Notes: generated by a model not told the origin, from the letters alone. Positions 45,364 to 55,454 are shown, counted from the first letter of the stretch. The stretch: DNA of 64,000 nucleotides from Carnobacteriaceae bacterium zg-C25 (GCA_017945845.1 CP072828.1:930001-994000); one strand, 5' to 3'. Numbers and translations: made by a program.

Positions 45364-45549
45364 CTATCGTCCCGGTTTATTTTCTCCGGTTTCCACTTTT
45401 GGTTTATCTTTATGATCATTATTTGATTTTTCTGTTTTTTGATAATCAACATATGTGACACGATCAACAAATGCATTCACCGTTAAAATCGTGAAAAGAA
45501 TCATCATCAATATCAAAACAGTTTTAGAACTTCGTTGTTTTTTCTTCAT
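45364..45549 (-). CDS. Small membrane protein of unknown function
   Basis: 61 residues: a basic start (MKKKQRSSK), one membrane segment (about 10-27, VLILMMILFTILTV) and a hydrophilic charged tail (Lys, Asp, Asn, Glu) outside the membrane. AGGTG precedes the ATG at 45549. No recognised family. Operon with the DUF1831 gene. Confidence 0.6.
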   Translation of the reverse strand: MKKKQRSSKTVLILMMILFTILTVNAFVDRVTYVDYQKTEKSNNDHKDKPKVETGENKPGR

Positions 45550-45587
45550 ACTACACCTACTCTATAGTGATTAGTATACCATTATCA

Positions 45588-46619
45588 TTAACTATTTAAC
45601 ACCATATCATAAAATTGTTGCCACATTTCTAAAACATTTTCTTTTGAATAAAAGACATTTCCTTTTTTAGAGGCTTCAACCGCTTTTTCATAGCGTTGCG
45701 TATCCGTTTGTAAAGATTGAATCACTGAAACAAACTCATCAATTGAATTGGCTTTTTCATAAAAATCAAATAAAATATCCGGATAAATATCTAGATCCCG
45801 TAATAAAATTGGCTTATTCACACACATGGCTTCTAAAATGGTCATTGGGAATAACTCTTCAAATGATGCTAACATCATCACATCTGCCATATTATAAATC
45901 GCGTTCATTTCTTCACGTTCTACAATGCCTAAAAAAGTCATATTTTGTGGTGGATTCTCCACAATTTTTTCAATTTCTTTATAGCCGTCAGATATTTTAC
46001 CAAACGAAAATCCACCCGCCCAAACAAAATGAACATCGGGTAATAATTTTGCCATTTCTACGACATCAAAAATACCTTTACGTCGTTGCAATTGACCAGC
46101 TGATAATACAATAAATCGATCCGTTGGAATGCCGTATTTGATTTTTGTTTGTTCAACGATGTCGTGTCCTAATGGATGAAATTGATCGCTTGACACAAAA
46201 TTTGGAATATACGTCACTTTATCGCGTTCAATACCATACTTTTCCAGTTCGCCAATAAAATATGGATTGACCGTTACCAAATAATCCATACGTTTATAAA
46301 ATTGAATTAAATATTTAAAAAAGATGGATTTAATAGGAAATGGTAATTGCAAACTTTTTTCAACGGTTTCTGGCAACATGTGTACATACCCGACTGATTT
46401 ACCTTGTTTAGAAACAAAGTCTTTTCCTAAGAAAAATTTAAAATCAATGGTATGAAAATGCGTAATATCTGCAATGATTGGTTTATTAATGACCACTTCA
46501 TAATTGTCACTTAGCCCTTCACTGACTAACTTTACTTGTTCCAAGTAAGCAGAACCGACACCTTGTCCCTTTACACTTGTTGCACTAGACAACATATTAA
46601 TAATATTTTTCTTTGTCAT
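45588..46619 (-). CDS. Glycosyltransferase family 4, glycolipid synthesis type (CpoA/BgsA-like)
   Basis: 343 residues, GT-B fold. The C-terminal nucleotide-sugar site has SAGQLQRRKGIFDVVEMA and the E-x7-E signature in ASFEELFPMTILEAM. The N-terminal part (SSATSVKGQGVGSAYLEQ) resembles the diacylglycerol glycosyltransferases of streptococci and enterococci that make the glycolipid anchor of lipoteichoic acid. Soluble or peripheral. Operon with the TVP38-like membrane protein six bases upstream. Donor and acceptor uncertain. Confidence 0.8.
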   Translation of the reverse strand: MTKKNIINMLSSATSVKGQGVGSAYLEQVKLVSEGLSDNYEVVINKPIIADITHFHTIDFKFFLGKDFVSKQGKSVGYVHMLPETVEKSLQLPFPIKSIFFKYLIQFYKRMDYLVTVNPYFIGELEKYGIERDKVTYIPNFVSSDQFHPLGHDIVEQTKIKYGIPTDRFIVLSAGQLQRRKGIFDVVEMAKLLPDVHFVWAGGFSFGKISDGYKEIEKIVENPPQNMTFLGIVEREEMNAIYNMADVMMLASFEELFPMTILEAMCVNKPILLRDLDIYPDILFDFYEKANSIDEFVSVIQSLQTDTQRYEKAVEASKKGNVFYSKENVLEMWQQFYDMVLNS

Positions 46620-46625
46620 ACTGTT

Positions 46626-47369
46626 TTACTTTCTTTTTTTAATTACATAATAAGTGACGATGGCTATAAAACACACCCCAAGAATCACCCATAACATATT
46701 TGTCACAACTACTGGCCATATCGTTGTATAAATATACGGCCATACAACATCTAAAATGTATTCTAAAGCTTTTTGCATCAATACCGTAAACGCAAATGTA
46801 GAGATTGCTTTTGTCGGTATAAAAATCAACATAAATTTTTTAAATGAAAGCGTCGTCAATCCTGCAATCATACACAAAATATCATCTGGTGCAGCGGGTA
46901 AGAAAAACAAAATACCTAAAATCCATGAAAAACGTTTTTCATTTTTCGTCCATCCTAAATATTTATCATACGTTTCATCACTCACAAAACATTTTACAAA
47001 AAATTCGCCATACGCTCTTGCCAAGAAAAAAGCAATAATCGAACCAATAGTGATACCTACATAATTATAAATAAATCCCCATAAGTAACCGAACACGACT
47101 TGTCCAGATAACGAAACAATGCCTCCGGGGATAACCGGAATAACAACTTGTATAATTTGAATCAAAGTAAATACAATAGGACCAAACACACCAAGTTGTT
47201 TCAAATGAATGGTAAACATACCACCTTCTTCAACCGGTTTAAAATAAGTGCCTGTGGCTACCCAATAAGCAATTAAAAACGTTAAAACAATACCTGCTGT
47301 AGCAGCAAGTTGAATAATTTTACGATACTTTTGTACAAAAACGGGGGTTGTCTTTTCTTGATTTTCCAT
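46626..47369 (-). CDS. TVP38/TMEM64 (DedA-superfamily) membrane protein
   Basis: 247 residues with about six membrane segments; the reentrant motif region is VIPVIPGGIVSLSGQVVFG, typical of the VTT/SNARE-associated domain. DedA relatives act as lipid flippases. Neighbouring the lipid glycosyltransferase, it may help move a glycolipid or lipid carrier. Start at 47369 after AGGAG. Confidence 0.85.
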   Translation of the reverse strand: MENQEKTTPVFVQKYRKIIQLAATAGIVLTFLIAYWVATGTYFKPVEEGGMFTIHLKQLGVFGPIVFTLIQIIQVVIPVIPGGIVSLSGQVVFGYLWGFIYNYVGITIGSIIAFFLARAYGEFFVKCFVSDETYDKYLGWTKNEKRFSWILGILFFLPAAPDDILCMIAGLTTLSFKKFMLIFIPTKAISTFAFTVLMQKALEYILDVVWPYIYTTIWPVVVTNMLWVILGVCFIAIVTYYVIKKRK

Positions 47370-47387
47370 TCCAATCTCCTAATTTTT

Positions 47388-47741
47388 TTACACAATAATA
47401 TAATGAATCACTTGATACACGCTAATTAAAAACCATATGAGCAAGGCAACTTTAGCATATAAAATCAATAATCTTTTCCAAAACTGTATAAAGGTATAGG
47501 CCATATTGCGTTTAAAATTATAAAACAACATGAATACACCTAATAAGCTCAATATTAAACCTAAATAAGATAAGGGTGAATAGGCAAATAATTGTTCAAA
47601 AATATAATGAATCGCATATGTGGCAATAGGCGCCATACATAAATAAACACTTATTTTTTTAAACAATAGTTTCACTAACGTTAAAACAATAAACGCTACT
47701 GGCACAATAAATAACCCTAGTATTTCATTAAAAAAATCCAC
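47388..47741 (-). CDS. Small polytopic membrane protein
   Basis: 117 residues, about four membrane segments (5-25, 32-50, 55-72, 88-112). Starts with GTG at 47741, supported by AAGGAGAG eight bases upstream. No recognised family. First gene of the operon with the TVP38-like and glycosyltransferase genes. Confidence 0.7.
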   Translation of the reverse strand: MDFFNEILGLFIVPVAFIVLTLVKLLFKKISVYLCMAPIATYAIHYIFEQLFAYSPLSYLGLILSLLGVFMLFYNFKRNMAYTFIQFWKRLLILYAKVALLIWFLISVYQVIHYIIV

Positions 47742-47992
47742 AAATTCACTCTCCTTACAATATACGTTTTATTATACCATAAAGAATGTTTAGATGGTGC
47801 TTTTGTCGATTAAAAAAGCGTTTTATCATTTTTAGGAATATCGCAATCCTAATTTCATTACGGCATCAATCCTGTTGATATCGCGTTAAAATATTATAGC
47901 AAAAAAGACCGTTGACACTTTACATTATCAACAGTCCAAGCGAACCTAAACACATTCGCAAAACTTATTATTTTTATATTCTTTACTGTAAA
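47742..47992. other. Intergenic region with promoter and terminator only
   Basis: A minus-strand TATAAT near 47771-47776 probably drives the membrane protein operon. The hairpin at 47901-47936 ends the operon to the right. I see no gene. Confidence 0.5.
47901..47936 (-). terminator. Terminator of the nadD-yqeM operon, resembling the IS end
   Basis: GACCGTTGA/TCAACAGTC stem with one mismatch and a minus-strand T6 run. Its sequence is close to the hairpin at the right end of the IS (6437-6471). Confidence 0.7.
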
Positions 47993-48718
47993 TTAACCTT
48001 TTTCACGTTTAACTGCTGCAAAAAACCAACGTCTACTATCACTTTTTACTGAAGAATCTGTAAAATCAGCCGTCACTTCAATATCACAAAAACCAATTTC
48101 TTGTAACGCTAAAACAATGTCGTCTAATGGATAGGTTCTTTCAAAATGTTGTTCATCATATCGTTCATACAAACCATTACTCAATCGATTCACACAACTA
48201 ATTTCATGAATTACACTATACTGCTCATCCCCTGGAAAACTGTCCCAAATAAATAGCGTCTCATCATCAACGTAATGAAATTGATAGTCAACATACACAT
48301 CATCAATTTGATAAATCGAATGCATATCAAACAGAAATTTTCCGTTAGGCTTTAATGATTGAAAAACATTTTGAAACGTTGCTTTTACAGACTCTAAATC
48401 GTCCAAGTAACATAAAGAATCTGCAAAACAAACAATCGCATCTACTGTCGTATCCAAATGAAACGCTTGCATATCCATTTGTAAAAACGAAAGAGACGGT
48501 GCTTTTTGTTGTGCCAATGATAGCATATTTTCAGATAAATCCGAACCTTGATAGATATAATTTTTTGCTAAACGAACGGCTAATTCTCCTGTTCCACACG
48601 CCAATTCAAAAATCGAACTGTTTTTTGGAACACGTTTGTATACATAATTCGCCCATTCGTCATAGAGCGATTGATCCATTAAATCGTCATAGGTTTTCGC
48701 AAATGCTGCATAACTCAT
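47993..48718 (-). CDS. YqeM-type class I SAM-dependent methyltransferase
   Basis: 241 residues. SAM motif I is SIFELACGTGELAVRLA; ADSLCYLDD and FDMHSIYQID are later loop motifs. Matches the yqeM protein that closes the nadD-yqeK-rsfS cluster in Firmicutes; substrate unknown. Its start overlaps the rsfS stop by one base. Confidence 0.85.
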   Translation of the reverse strand: MSYAAFAKTYDDLMDQSLYDEWANYVYKRVPKNSSIFELACGTGELAVRLAKNYIYQGSDLSENMLSLAQQKAPSLSFLQMDMQAFHLDTTVDAIVCFADSLCYLDDLESVKATFQNVFQSLKPNGKFLFDMHSIYQIDDVYVDYQFHYVDDETLFIWDSFPGDEQYSVIHEISCVNRLSNGLYERYDEQHFERTYPLDDIVLALQEIGFCDIEVTADFTDSSVKSDSRRWFFAAVKREKG

Positions 48719-49077
48719 TATTGATTAACCCACGCACTAATATCGTATAACGGCGCATCACTCCATAATTTTTCTAAGTTGTAATGTACACGTTCGCTCG
48801 GGTAAAACACATGTACAATGACGTCATTTAAATCTAACAACGTCCATGTCCCTGTATCCTTACCTTCAATACTTTTCACAACAATTTGATTTTTATGCGC
48901 CGCTTCATCCACAGCATCAACAATCGCTTGCACATGCTTTTCGTTACGTCCTTGCATAATCACGAAAAAGTCACTAATTCCGGTCAACCCACGAACATCT
49001 AGTGCCACCATCTCTTCTGCAATTTTGTCATCTGCCGCCTTAACCACAACTTCTAAAATTTCTTCACTTGTTTTCAA
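48718..49077 (-). CDS. rsfS: Ribosome silencing factor RsfS
   Basis: Binds ribosomal protein L14 and blocks subunit joining in starvation. 119 residues. Motif GLTGISDFFVIMQGRNEKHVQAI and the ending ERVHYNLEKLW are typical. The start is TTG at 49077, one base after the yqeK stop, with AAGGAGAG upstream; there is no better ATG. Confidence 0.94.
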   Translation of the reverse strand: MKTSEEILEVVVKAADDKIAEEMVALDVRGLTGISDFFVIMQGRNEKHVQAIVDAVDEAAHKNQIVVKSIEGKDTGTWTLLDLNDVIVHVFYPSERVHYNLEKLWSDAPLYDISAWVNQ

Positions 49078-49078
49078 A

Positions 49079-49660
49079 TCATCTCTCCTTAATTTTATTT
49101 ACCCACGCATTATACGCTAAAACAGTGTCGGGATAAATACGTAAACCTTTATTTGCTAAATACGCCAATGTCTGTTGCAATTTATACGCAATCGCTTCAT
49201 CTAAATTCTCATTGGCCAAACGTCGTGCTTCATCTACACCTTCAAACGTACGACCATCTTCAATGTAATCCGCAACGAATAACACTTTGGCAACATCGCT
49301 CATGTCTTCTTTTCCAATCGTATGGTACGCAATCGCTTCACACACGACATCGTCCGTTACACCAAACCACTCACCACATACACACGCGGCAACCGGACCA
49401 TGCAAAATTTCGCTACCGTACGACAACATCGCCCCATCTAACTGATATTTTTCGACAGCCTCTTTGTACTGCTCCATCGTCCACTCTTTTGTGAGGTCGT
49501 GTAATAGCGCCGCCAATTGACATTGTGCAACATCAACACCGTACTGCTTTGCTAAAGTAATGGCTTTTTCTTCAACACGCAATACATGCACATAACGCTT
49601 TGAAGAGAGCTCACCTTGTAATGTGCTGACAATTTTATGACGTAGTGTATTCGTCAACAT
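49079..49660 (-). CDS. yqeK: HD-domain diadenosine tetraphosphatase YqeK
   Basis: Symmetrically cleaves Ap4A to ADP. 193 residues from ATG 49660 (AAAGGAGAG upstream), overlapping the 3' end of nadD by 26 bases. HD metal site: RYVHVLRVEEKA, LLHDLTKEW, ILHGPVAA and DYIEDGR. All four elements present. Confidence 0.93.
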   Translation of the reverse strand: MLTNTLRHKIVSTLQGELSSKRYVHVLRVEEKAITLAKQYGVDVAQCQLAALLHDLTKEWTMEQYKEAVEKYQLDGAMLSYGSEILHGPVAACVCGEWFGVTDDVVCEAIAYHTIGKEDMSDVAKVLFVADYIEDGRTFEGVDEARRLANENLDEAIAYKLQQTLAYLANKGLRIYPDTVLAYNAWVNKIKER

Positions 49661-50234
49661 ACAATCTCTCCTTTTCAATATATTGCATCACCGCATTCGG
49701 CACTAAATACCGAATACTTTGTTGATTTTGCACCATTTGTCTAATCATTGATGAACTAATATCCAGTAACGGCAAATGTAGCGGTATAAACGGTACACTC
49801 GATTCATTTTTAGAATGCATTCGATCAATACCGACAAAAGTCACTTCCTGAATTAATTCATCGATACGGTACCATGTATGCAACGCATCAATCATATCGC
49901 CGCCAATAATAAAATAAAATTTTGCATTTTGATAGTGCTGTTTTAACGATTGAATCGTGTCAAACGTATAATGCACACCTGGTGTATCCATTTCTATCGT
50001 ATTCACTTCAAATTTTGGATTATCACTTATTGCCAAACGTACCATTTCTAAACGGTGTGACGTATCCACTAATTTTTTCGTTGTTTGATACGGTGGTGTC
50101 CCGCTCGGTAACACAATAATTTTATCTAACCCTAACTGATCTAACACACTTTGTGCATTTCTTAAATGCGCCATATGAATAGGGTTAAAACTACCACCTA
50201 AAATACCAATTTTTTGTTGAGTTTTTTGCATCAT
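49635..50234 (-). CDS. nadD: Nicotinate-nucleotide adenylyltransferase
   Basis: Adenylates nicotinate mononucleotide to deamido-NAD, between pncB and nadE in the pathway. 199 residues. N-terminal GILGGSFNPIHMAHL is the nucleotidyltransferase signature; ISSSMIRQM is the C-terminal motif. Ribosome site weak; start at the first of two ATGs, four bases after the phosphorylase stop, implying coupling. Confidence 0.95.
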   Translation of the reverse strand: MMQKTQQKIGILGGSFNPIHMAHLRNAQSVLDQLGLDKIIVLPSGTPPYQTTKKLVDTSHRLEMVRLAISDNPKFEVNTIEMDTPGVHYTFDTIQSLKQHYQNAKFYFIIGGDMIDALHTWYRIDELIQEVTFVGIDRMHSKNESSVPFIPLHLPLLDISSSMIRQMVQNQQSIRYLVPNAVMQYIEKERLYVDEYTTS

Positions 50235-50237
50235 AAA

Positions 50238-51539
50238 TTAATGTACCACATCATAAATCAATACAGGCACATCTGCCGTTTCACCGATCGTATACGCTTG
50301 TTGAATTTTAGCAATAGCATCACTGACGTCTTGACGATTACTATGAATCATTACAATCGGTTCGTCCACAGATACCGTATCGCCCACTTTTTTCAATACG
50401 GATAATCCAACAGCTAAATCAATCGTATCTTCTTTAGTCGCACGTCCAGCACCTAATAACATTGCCGCAACACCAATATCATCTGCCACAATATTTTGAA
50501 CCACACCCGCTTGGCTAGCAAAAACCGGAATATCGTATTTAGCTTGTGGCAATAAACTATAATCATCCACAACACGTGCATCTCCGCCTTGTGCGGCAAT
50601 AAATGTACGCAACACATCCAACGCTTTCCCATTAGCGATATTTTCTTTTAGCAATGCTTTCGCTTCATCAATCGATGTTGCTTTTTTCGCTAAATAGACC
50701 ATTTGTGCGCCTAATTCTAAACATAAATCTTCTAAATCTTTTGGCCCTTTGCCTTTAAGCGTTTCAATGGCTTCAATCACTTCATTTGCATTCCCAACGG
50801 CAACGCCTAACGGTTGAGACATATCCGAAATAACCGCCATTGTTGAACGACCAACTTGATTCCCAATGGCAACCATTTCTTGTGCCAATTGTTTAGCCTC
50901 TTCAACCGTTTTCATAAAGGCACCTGCACCTGTTTTAACATCTAATACGATAGCATCAGCACCCGAAGCAATTTTTTTACTCATAATGGAACTTGCAATT
51001 AACGGAATGGATTGTACCGTCCCCGTTACATCACGTAACGCGTATAACTTTTTATCGGCTGGTGTTAAATTACCACTTTGACCAACGACAGCCACTTTAT
51101 TTTGATTGACTAAATCAATAAATTCGTCTTGTTCCACTTCAATGTGAAATCCAGGAATCGCTTCTAATTTATCAATCGTTCCACCAGTATGCCCTAACCC
51201 ACGACCACTCATTTTAGCAACAGGTATGCCTAAACTCGCTACGAGTGGAGCCAAAACTAATGTTGTCGTATCGCCAACACCACCAGTTGAATGTTTATCG
51301 ACTTTAATACCGTCAATAGCACTTAAATCAAATTGATCACCCGATGCTGCCATGGCTAACGTCATCACACCTAACTCTTCATGCGTCATCCCTTGAAACA
51401 AAATCGCCATTAACATGGCACTCATTTGATAGTCGGGAATACTCCCCGTTGTTACACCAGAAATCATCCATTTAATTTCTGATTCACTTAACGCTAACCC
51501 ATCACGTTTCTTTTCAATAAGATCTACCATTCTAAACAT
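50238..51539 (-). CDS. pdp: Pyrimidine-nucleoside (thymidine/uridine) phosphorylase
   Basis: Splits pyrimidine nucleosides to base and (deoxy)ribose 1-phosphate. 433 residues from ATG 51539 ([14 protein letters not shown]), with GAGGTGAT upstream, overlapping the rpiA end. The glycosyltransferase family 3 signature [16 protein letters not shown] is present, with KHSTGGVGD (phosphate site) before it. Adjacent to rpiA, which handles the released pentose phosphate. Confidence 0.94.
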   Translation of the reverse strand: MFRMVDLIEKKRDGLALSESEIKWMISGVTTGSIPDYQMSAMLMAILFQGMTHEELGVMTLAMAASGDQFDLSAIDGIKVDKHSTGGVGDTTTLVLAPLVASLGIPVAKMSGRGLGHTGGTIDKLEAIPGFHIEVEQDEFIDLVNQNKVAVVGQSGNLTPADKKLYALRDVTGTVQSIPLIASSIMSKKIASGADAIVLDVKTGAGAFMKTVEEAKQLAQEMVAIGNQVGRSTMAVISDMSQPLGVAVGNANEVIEAIETLKGKGPKDLEDLCLELGAQMVYLAKKATSIDEAKALLKENIANGKALDVLRTFIAAQGGDARVVDDYSLLPQAKYDIPVFASQAGVVQNIVADDIGVAAMLLGAGRATKEDTIDLAVGLSVLKKVGDTVSVDEPIVMIHSNRQDVSDAIAKIQQAYTIGETADVPVLIYDVVH

Positions 51540-52209
51540 GTTCAATCACCTCTACTGTATTTTGTTTTCCGACTAAAACACGTCGCGTTTGATTTAAAAA
51601 TAGTCCGTGCTCTACAACACCAACCAAATCATTCAATTCTTTTTGTAATTGCACCGCGTCGTCAATACGTTTCAAGTGCAAATCGATAATAAAGTTCCCA
51701 TCGTCCGTCACAAATACCTTTTCATCACGCATACGCAATACCGGATGATACCCTTTTTCTTCAAAATAGCGTAATAAATGCGTATGGCCATATTGAACCA
51801 CTTCTACGGGTAATGGAAACGCACCAAGACAGTCGACCATTTTACTTTCATCGACAATCCATATCACTTCTTTTGATTGTGTAGCCACTAATTTTTCAAA
51901 AAGTAGTGCCCCGCCACCACCTTTAATCCCGTTTAATTGAGGATCAATTTCATCTGCTCCATCTACAACAAGATCAATACTATTGACGTCATCCAAACTT
52001 TTTAACGGAATGCCTAATTGTTCAGCTTGTTGTTTTGTTGCCAGAGAAGTTGTAACACCAATAATGGACAACCCATTTTGGACACGTTTACCAAGTTCTT
52101 CCACAAAATAGTACACTGTTGAACCTGTTCCTAAGCCGACAATCATCCCATTTTGAATATAGTCAGTTGCTGCAATACCTACTCTTTTTTTCAATTCATT
52201 TTGATTCAT
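51532..52209 (-). CDS. rpiA: Ribose-5-phosphate isomerase A
   Basis: Interconverts ribose 5-phosphate and ribulose 5-phosphate. 225 residues, start at 52209 with AGGGGAA. Motifs: [42 protein letters not shown] (catalytic Asp/Lys/Glu) and [14 protein letters not shown]. Complete and typical. Confidence 0.96.
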   Translation of the reverse strand: MNQNELKKRVGIAATDYIQNGMIVGLGTGSTVYYFVEELGKRVQNGLSIIGVTTSLATKQQAEQLGIPLKSLDDVNSIDLVVDGADEIDPQLNGIKGGGGALLFEKLVATQSKEVIWIVDESKMVDCLGAFPLPVEVVQYGHTHLLRYFEEKGYHPVLRMRDEKVFVTDDGNFIIDLHLKRIDDAVQLQKELNDLVGVVEHGLFLNQTRRVLVGKQNTVEVIEHV

Positions 52210-52222
52210 GTGTTCCCCTTCA

Positions 52223-53416
52223 TTAAAAACCGTCTTCTTCGTCTATTAACCTTTCCCATTTTTCTCGAGCAAAATTTGCACGCGATAAATCATCAAAAAA
52301 GTCGATATACAATTGTTCAATACCCATCCAACTTTCAGCGTTTTCTTCATTGAGTGCCACCGATTTTTCAAAGGCGTCCAACGCTTGTAAGTGATTGCCT
52401 TCTAACATTAACAAGTAACCATACATTTGCCACCAAAAATCGTTTTCTTGACCTAAATCATGCGATTCTTGTAACAATTGACGCCCCATTTCAACGTTAT
52501 CTTCATCTAAATAAATTTCAATGGCCAACAAATAATAATCAATTGTCTTTTCTTCTTCGCTTAATTGTTCAAATAGCGTCACAACTTTTCGTTCAAATTG
52601 TTGATCGGTTGTATCCAACAAATACATTAAATGCTCTGCTTTAATGTGAAACGGCTGTTGTTTAAACGATTCAAACCGAAATAATGCACATAAGGTTTCT
52701 GCTAACTGATAATTTACACCAAACCAATCTAAAATATACAAAATATCGTCCTCTAACGCTTGGCGCACCGGCTCATTTAATCGACGATTGTGATTGGCAA
52801 ATAGTTGCTTAATGGTATGACTAAACGCTTGTAAAACAGTTGGTAATTGTGCGTAATCATTGACGTGTTGTTCAAAGAGATAAATCATTTGGAAAAACGC
52901 TTCTAACACGTTTTTTTTCAACGCTTCATCTTCAATCATTAATTGATGGATAAATCGATACTGTTTATTAAATTGTTGATTTACTTTAAACGTATCATCG
53001 TCTAAATAATCAATGTTCACTTGATGTTCAATTGCTTTTTGATGCGCCATTTGTGCTAAATCGTGTTCATGCAAAAAATATTCATACAACACGCTCAGCA
53101 AATACCACGCATTTCCGTTTTGTCGATCAAGTTCTACCGATTTTTTCAGCATGGTTTCTGCACGTGAAAACTCCTCAAACTGCATTTGTAAATAGCCGTA
53201 ACGGTAATACCACATCGCATCATTTTGACCTTGTTCAAAAATTGATTCTAATAATTCTTTAGCTTCGTAGTATCGACGCAAATTATTTAATGCGGCAGCT
53301 TTTTGCCCTAAATGCTCGTAAGACGGTTCTTTCAATAAATCAACATAATGCACAATTTTTTCAAATTCATGTGCATTTTGCCATTCTTCAAATTGTTTTT
53401 TTTCGAAATCTAACAT
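52223..53416 (-). CDS. Tetratricopeptide-repeat protein
   Basis: 397 residues, soluble, acidic, helical. At least five TPR-like 34-residue units (for instance AMWYYRYGYLQMQFEEFSRAE; AWYLLSVLYEYFLHEHDLAQ; WWQMYGYLLMLEGNHLQALDA). Likely a protein-interaction scaffold; no enzymatic motif. First gene of a seven-gene operon leading to yqeM, start at 53416 after GGAGG. Family not more closely identified. Confidence 0.75.
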   Translation of the reverse strand: MLDFEKKQFEEWQNAHEFEKIVHYVDLLKEPSYEHLGQKAAALNNLRRYYEAKELLESIFEQGQNDAMWYYRYGYLQMQFEEFSRAETMLKKSVELDRQNGNAWYLLSVLYEYFLHEHDLAQMAHQKAIEHQVNIDYLDDDTFKVNQQFNKQYRFIHQLMIEDEALKKNVLEAFFQMIYLFEQHVNDYAQLPTVLQAFSHTIKQLFANHNRRLNEPVRQALEDDILYILDWFGVNYQLAETLCALFRFESFKQQPFHIKAEHLMYLLDTTDQQFERKVVTLFEQLSEEEKTIDYYLLAIEIYLDEDNVEMGRQLLQESHDLGQENDFWWQMYGYLLMLEGNHLQALDAFEKSVALNEENAESWMGIEQLYIDFFDDLSRANFAREKWERLIDEEDGF

Positions 53417-53457
53417 GCCTTACCTCCATAATTCATTATATAATACATAGGTAACTT

Positions 53458-53490
53458 TTGACAGACTAAAGGTGCCATTTTATAATGGCA
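53458..53490 (+). promoter_or_regulatory. Consensus promoter with palindromic operator for the two-component genes
   Basis: TTGACA (53458-53463), 17-bp spacer, TATAAT (53481-53486): a perfect consensus. A perfect palindrome, TGCCATT/AATGGCA with spacer TTAT (53473-53490), covers the -10, the usual place for a repressor or autoregulatory site. Confidence 0.7.
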
Positions 53491-53513
53491 TTATCCAAAA
53501 AAGGTGGTATTTT

Positions 53514-54185
53514 ATGATAAATATACTATTAGTTGAAGACGATTTCACCATTGCCAATGCAACCGTTACATTTTTAAAACAACACAATTTAAATGTATGG
53601 CATGCATCAACGTTAAAACAAGCACATGACATGTTACATAAACACCCAATTAACATCGCGCTACTCGATATGATGTTACCCGACGGTAACGCTCTAGATT
53701 TTTATCAAACGTTACCACACACCATTAAAATTATATTTTTAACAGCGGTCGATGATGAAAAAGCCATTATTGAAACGTTACATAATGGCGTAGAAGACTA
53801 CATTACCAAACCGTTTCGTTTACCCATTTTATTGGCGCGCATTCAAGGGATTATTACACGCTATTCACTCAACGAGGTGCAATGGACACAATATTATCAT
53901 CTGCACGTCAATGAACAAGACCGTATCATTAAAATGGACAATCAAGACATCTCATTAAGCGCTACCGAAAACCGTTTGTTTTTCTATTTATTTGCCAATC
54001 GCTCTCAAACACTCACACGTGAGCAACTACTAACGTACATGTGGGATAATGGTGGTGATTTTGTAAACGACAATACGCTGACGGTGACACTGAAACGTTT
54101 GCGTAAAAAAATCGAAAAAGACTCACCGCTCATTGAAACCATTCGTGGCCTTGGTTATCGTATGAAAGGAGACAATCATGCGTGA
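53514..54185 (+). CDS. OmpR-family response regulator
   Basis: 223 residues from ATG 53514 (AAAGGTGG upstream); a longer frame to 53472 passes through the promoter and is rejected. Receiver domain with acidic pocket in LLVEDD, phospho-acceptor Asp near residue 52 (ALLDMMLPDG), Lys in YITKPFR. C-terminal winged helix with NRLFFYLFANRSQTLTREQL and VTLKRLRKKIE...GLGYRMK. Overlaps the kinase gene by eight bases. Likely regulates the convergent ABC exporter operon. Confidence 0.93.
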   Translation: MINILLVEDDFTIANATVTFLKQHNLNVWHASTLKQAHDMLHKHPINIALLDMMLPDGNALDFYQTLPHTIKIIFLTAVDDEKAIIETLHNGVEDYITKPFRLPILLARIQGIITRYSLNEVQWTQYYHLHVNEQDRIIKMDNQDISLSATENRLFFYLFANRSQTLTREQLLTYMWDNGGDFVNDNTLTVTLKRLRKKIEKDSPLIETIRGLGYRMKGDNHA

Positions 54186-55374
54186 TATTTATAAAAATCC
54201 ACAAGCAAAAGTCGGCTTAAGATGGCTAATCGGATTGTCAACCGGTTTACTCATGACGCTTTTAGTTGGCTATCACACCATTTTAGCGTTTCTTCAACAT
54301 CAACTAAATCATCACAGCGTACATTTGTACGTCTTAAATAAACATCACGCCGATTTGACGCCCTATTTAACAGAAGGCATTTTCCCAGATGCGTTACGTG
54401 GTGAAGTGGCAACATTACTTGAACAGTCATTTGCACAAAAAATGGATACTTCGCAATACCACGTGCATCTTTTATTCATTTTGAGTATATGGCTCATCGT
54501 CACAGTTGTTGCATTTGCCATTATGACACTCTATTTCAAACGATTTTTTAATCAACTCAACACACTTAATAACTATGTGCTTAATTTAAATAGTGATGTT
54601 GAACCGATTGATATTCGTCAATCTAACGAGGGGATACTCTCTCAATTACAACATTCGCTATACCAAACTGCAACGTCTTTACATACACAATACCGCCTAT
54701 CAACAAAACACAAAGATTATTTAGATGCCAATATCGCCAATATCTCACATCAATTAAAAACGCCATTAACGGCGTTGTGGGTGGTTGTCGATTCTATATT
54801 AGCGCTTCCTATCGAAAAGCGTACCGACGATACACTCTTACCATTAGAACCACAACTTGAACGGATTAATACGCTAATTCAAGCCATTTTATTAATGACT
54901 CGACTAGATGCGCATGCCATTACGTTTAAAAAAGAAAACGTCAAAATCGGGGTACTCATCAAACAATTACAAACCGAATTTCAAGTGCTTTTAAAAGAAA
55001 AAGGATTAACATTACAGATTATAGGTGATTTAGATACCGTCATTAAAGTGGACCGTTTTTACCTATATGAAGCAATGGCAAATATTATCAAAAACGGTAT
55101 TGATCACGCCTGTGAAAATAGTCAAATAACCATTACAATTACATCAAATATTTTCTATACGTCAATTTTTATTCAAAATGAAGGTCAGCCAATTGATAAA
55201 GATGATTTACCTTATATTTTCCAACGCTTCTACAAAGGAAAAAATGCCAAAACAACAAGTATTGGTATCGGATTGGCTTTATCGCACGATATTTTAAACC
55301 AACATAGTGGTAAATTAAGTGCCAAAAACGTATCAAATGGCGTACAATTTGAACTCACCATACCACAACAATAA
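54178..55374 (+). CDS. Sensor histidine kinase
   Basis: 398 residues. Two membrane segments (about 14-36 and 97-120) enclose a short extracellular loop of about 60 residues, followed by a linker, the H-box ISHQLKTPLTAL with phospho-His near 191, and ATPase motifs N (ANIIKNGIDHA) and G (IGIGLALSHDI). No clear HAMP or PAS domain. The small sensor loop and the linked ABC transporter resemble detection systems for cell-envelope-active peptides. Confidence 0.9.
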   Translation: MRDIYKNPQAKVGLRWLIGLSTGLLMTLLVGYHTILAFLQHQLNHHSVHLYVLNKHHADLTPYLTEGIFPDALRGEVATLLEQSFAQKMDTSQYHVHLLFILSIWLIVTVVAFAIMTLYFKRFFNQLNTLNNYVLNLNSDVEPIDIRQSNEGILSQLQHSLYQTATSLHTQYRLSTKHKDYLDANIANISHQLKTPLTALWVVVDSILALPIEKRTDDTLLPLEPQLERINTLIQAILLMTRLDAHAITFKKENVKIGVLIKQLQTEFQVLLKEKGLTLQIIGDLDTVIKVDRFYLYEAMANIIKNGIDHACENSQITITITSNIFYTSIFIQNEGQPIDKDDLPYIFQRFYKGKNAKTTSIGIGLALSHDILNQHSGKLSAKNVSNGVQFELTIPQQ

Positions 55375-55380
55375 CCATAC

Positions 55381-55416
55381 AAAAGAGCAATCCGTTCACA
55401 CAGATTGCTCTTTTTC
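55381..55416. terminator. Bidirectional terminator between kinase and ABC permease genes
   Basis: GAGCAATC/GATTGCTC stem with A-run before and T-run after, between convergent gene ends (55374 and 55455). Confidence 0.85.
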
Positions 55417-55454
55417 ACTATTCACAATGTATCGATAATGCAAATTACGAAATA

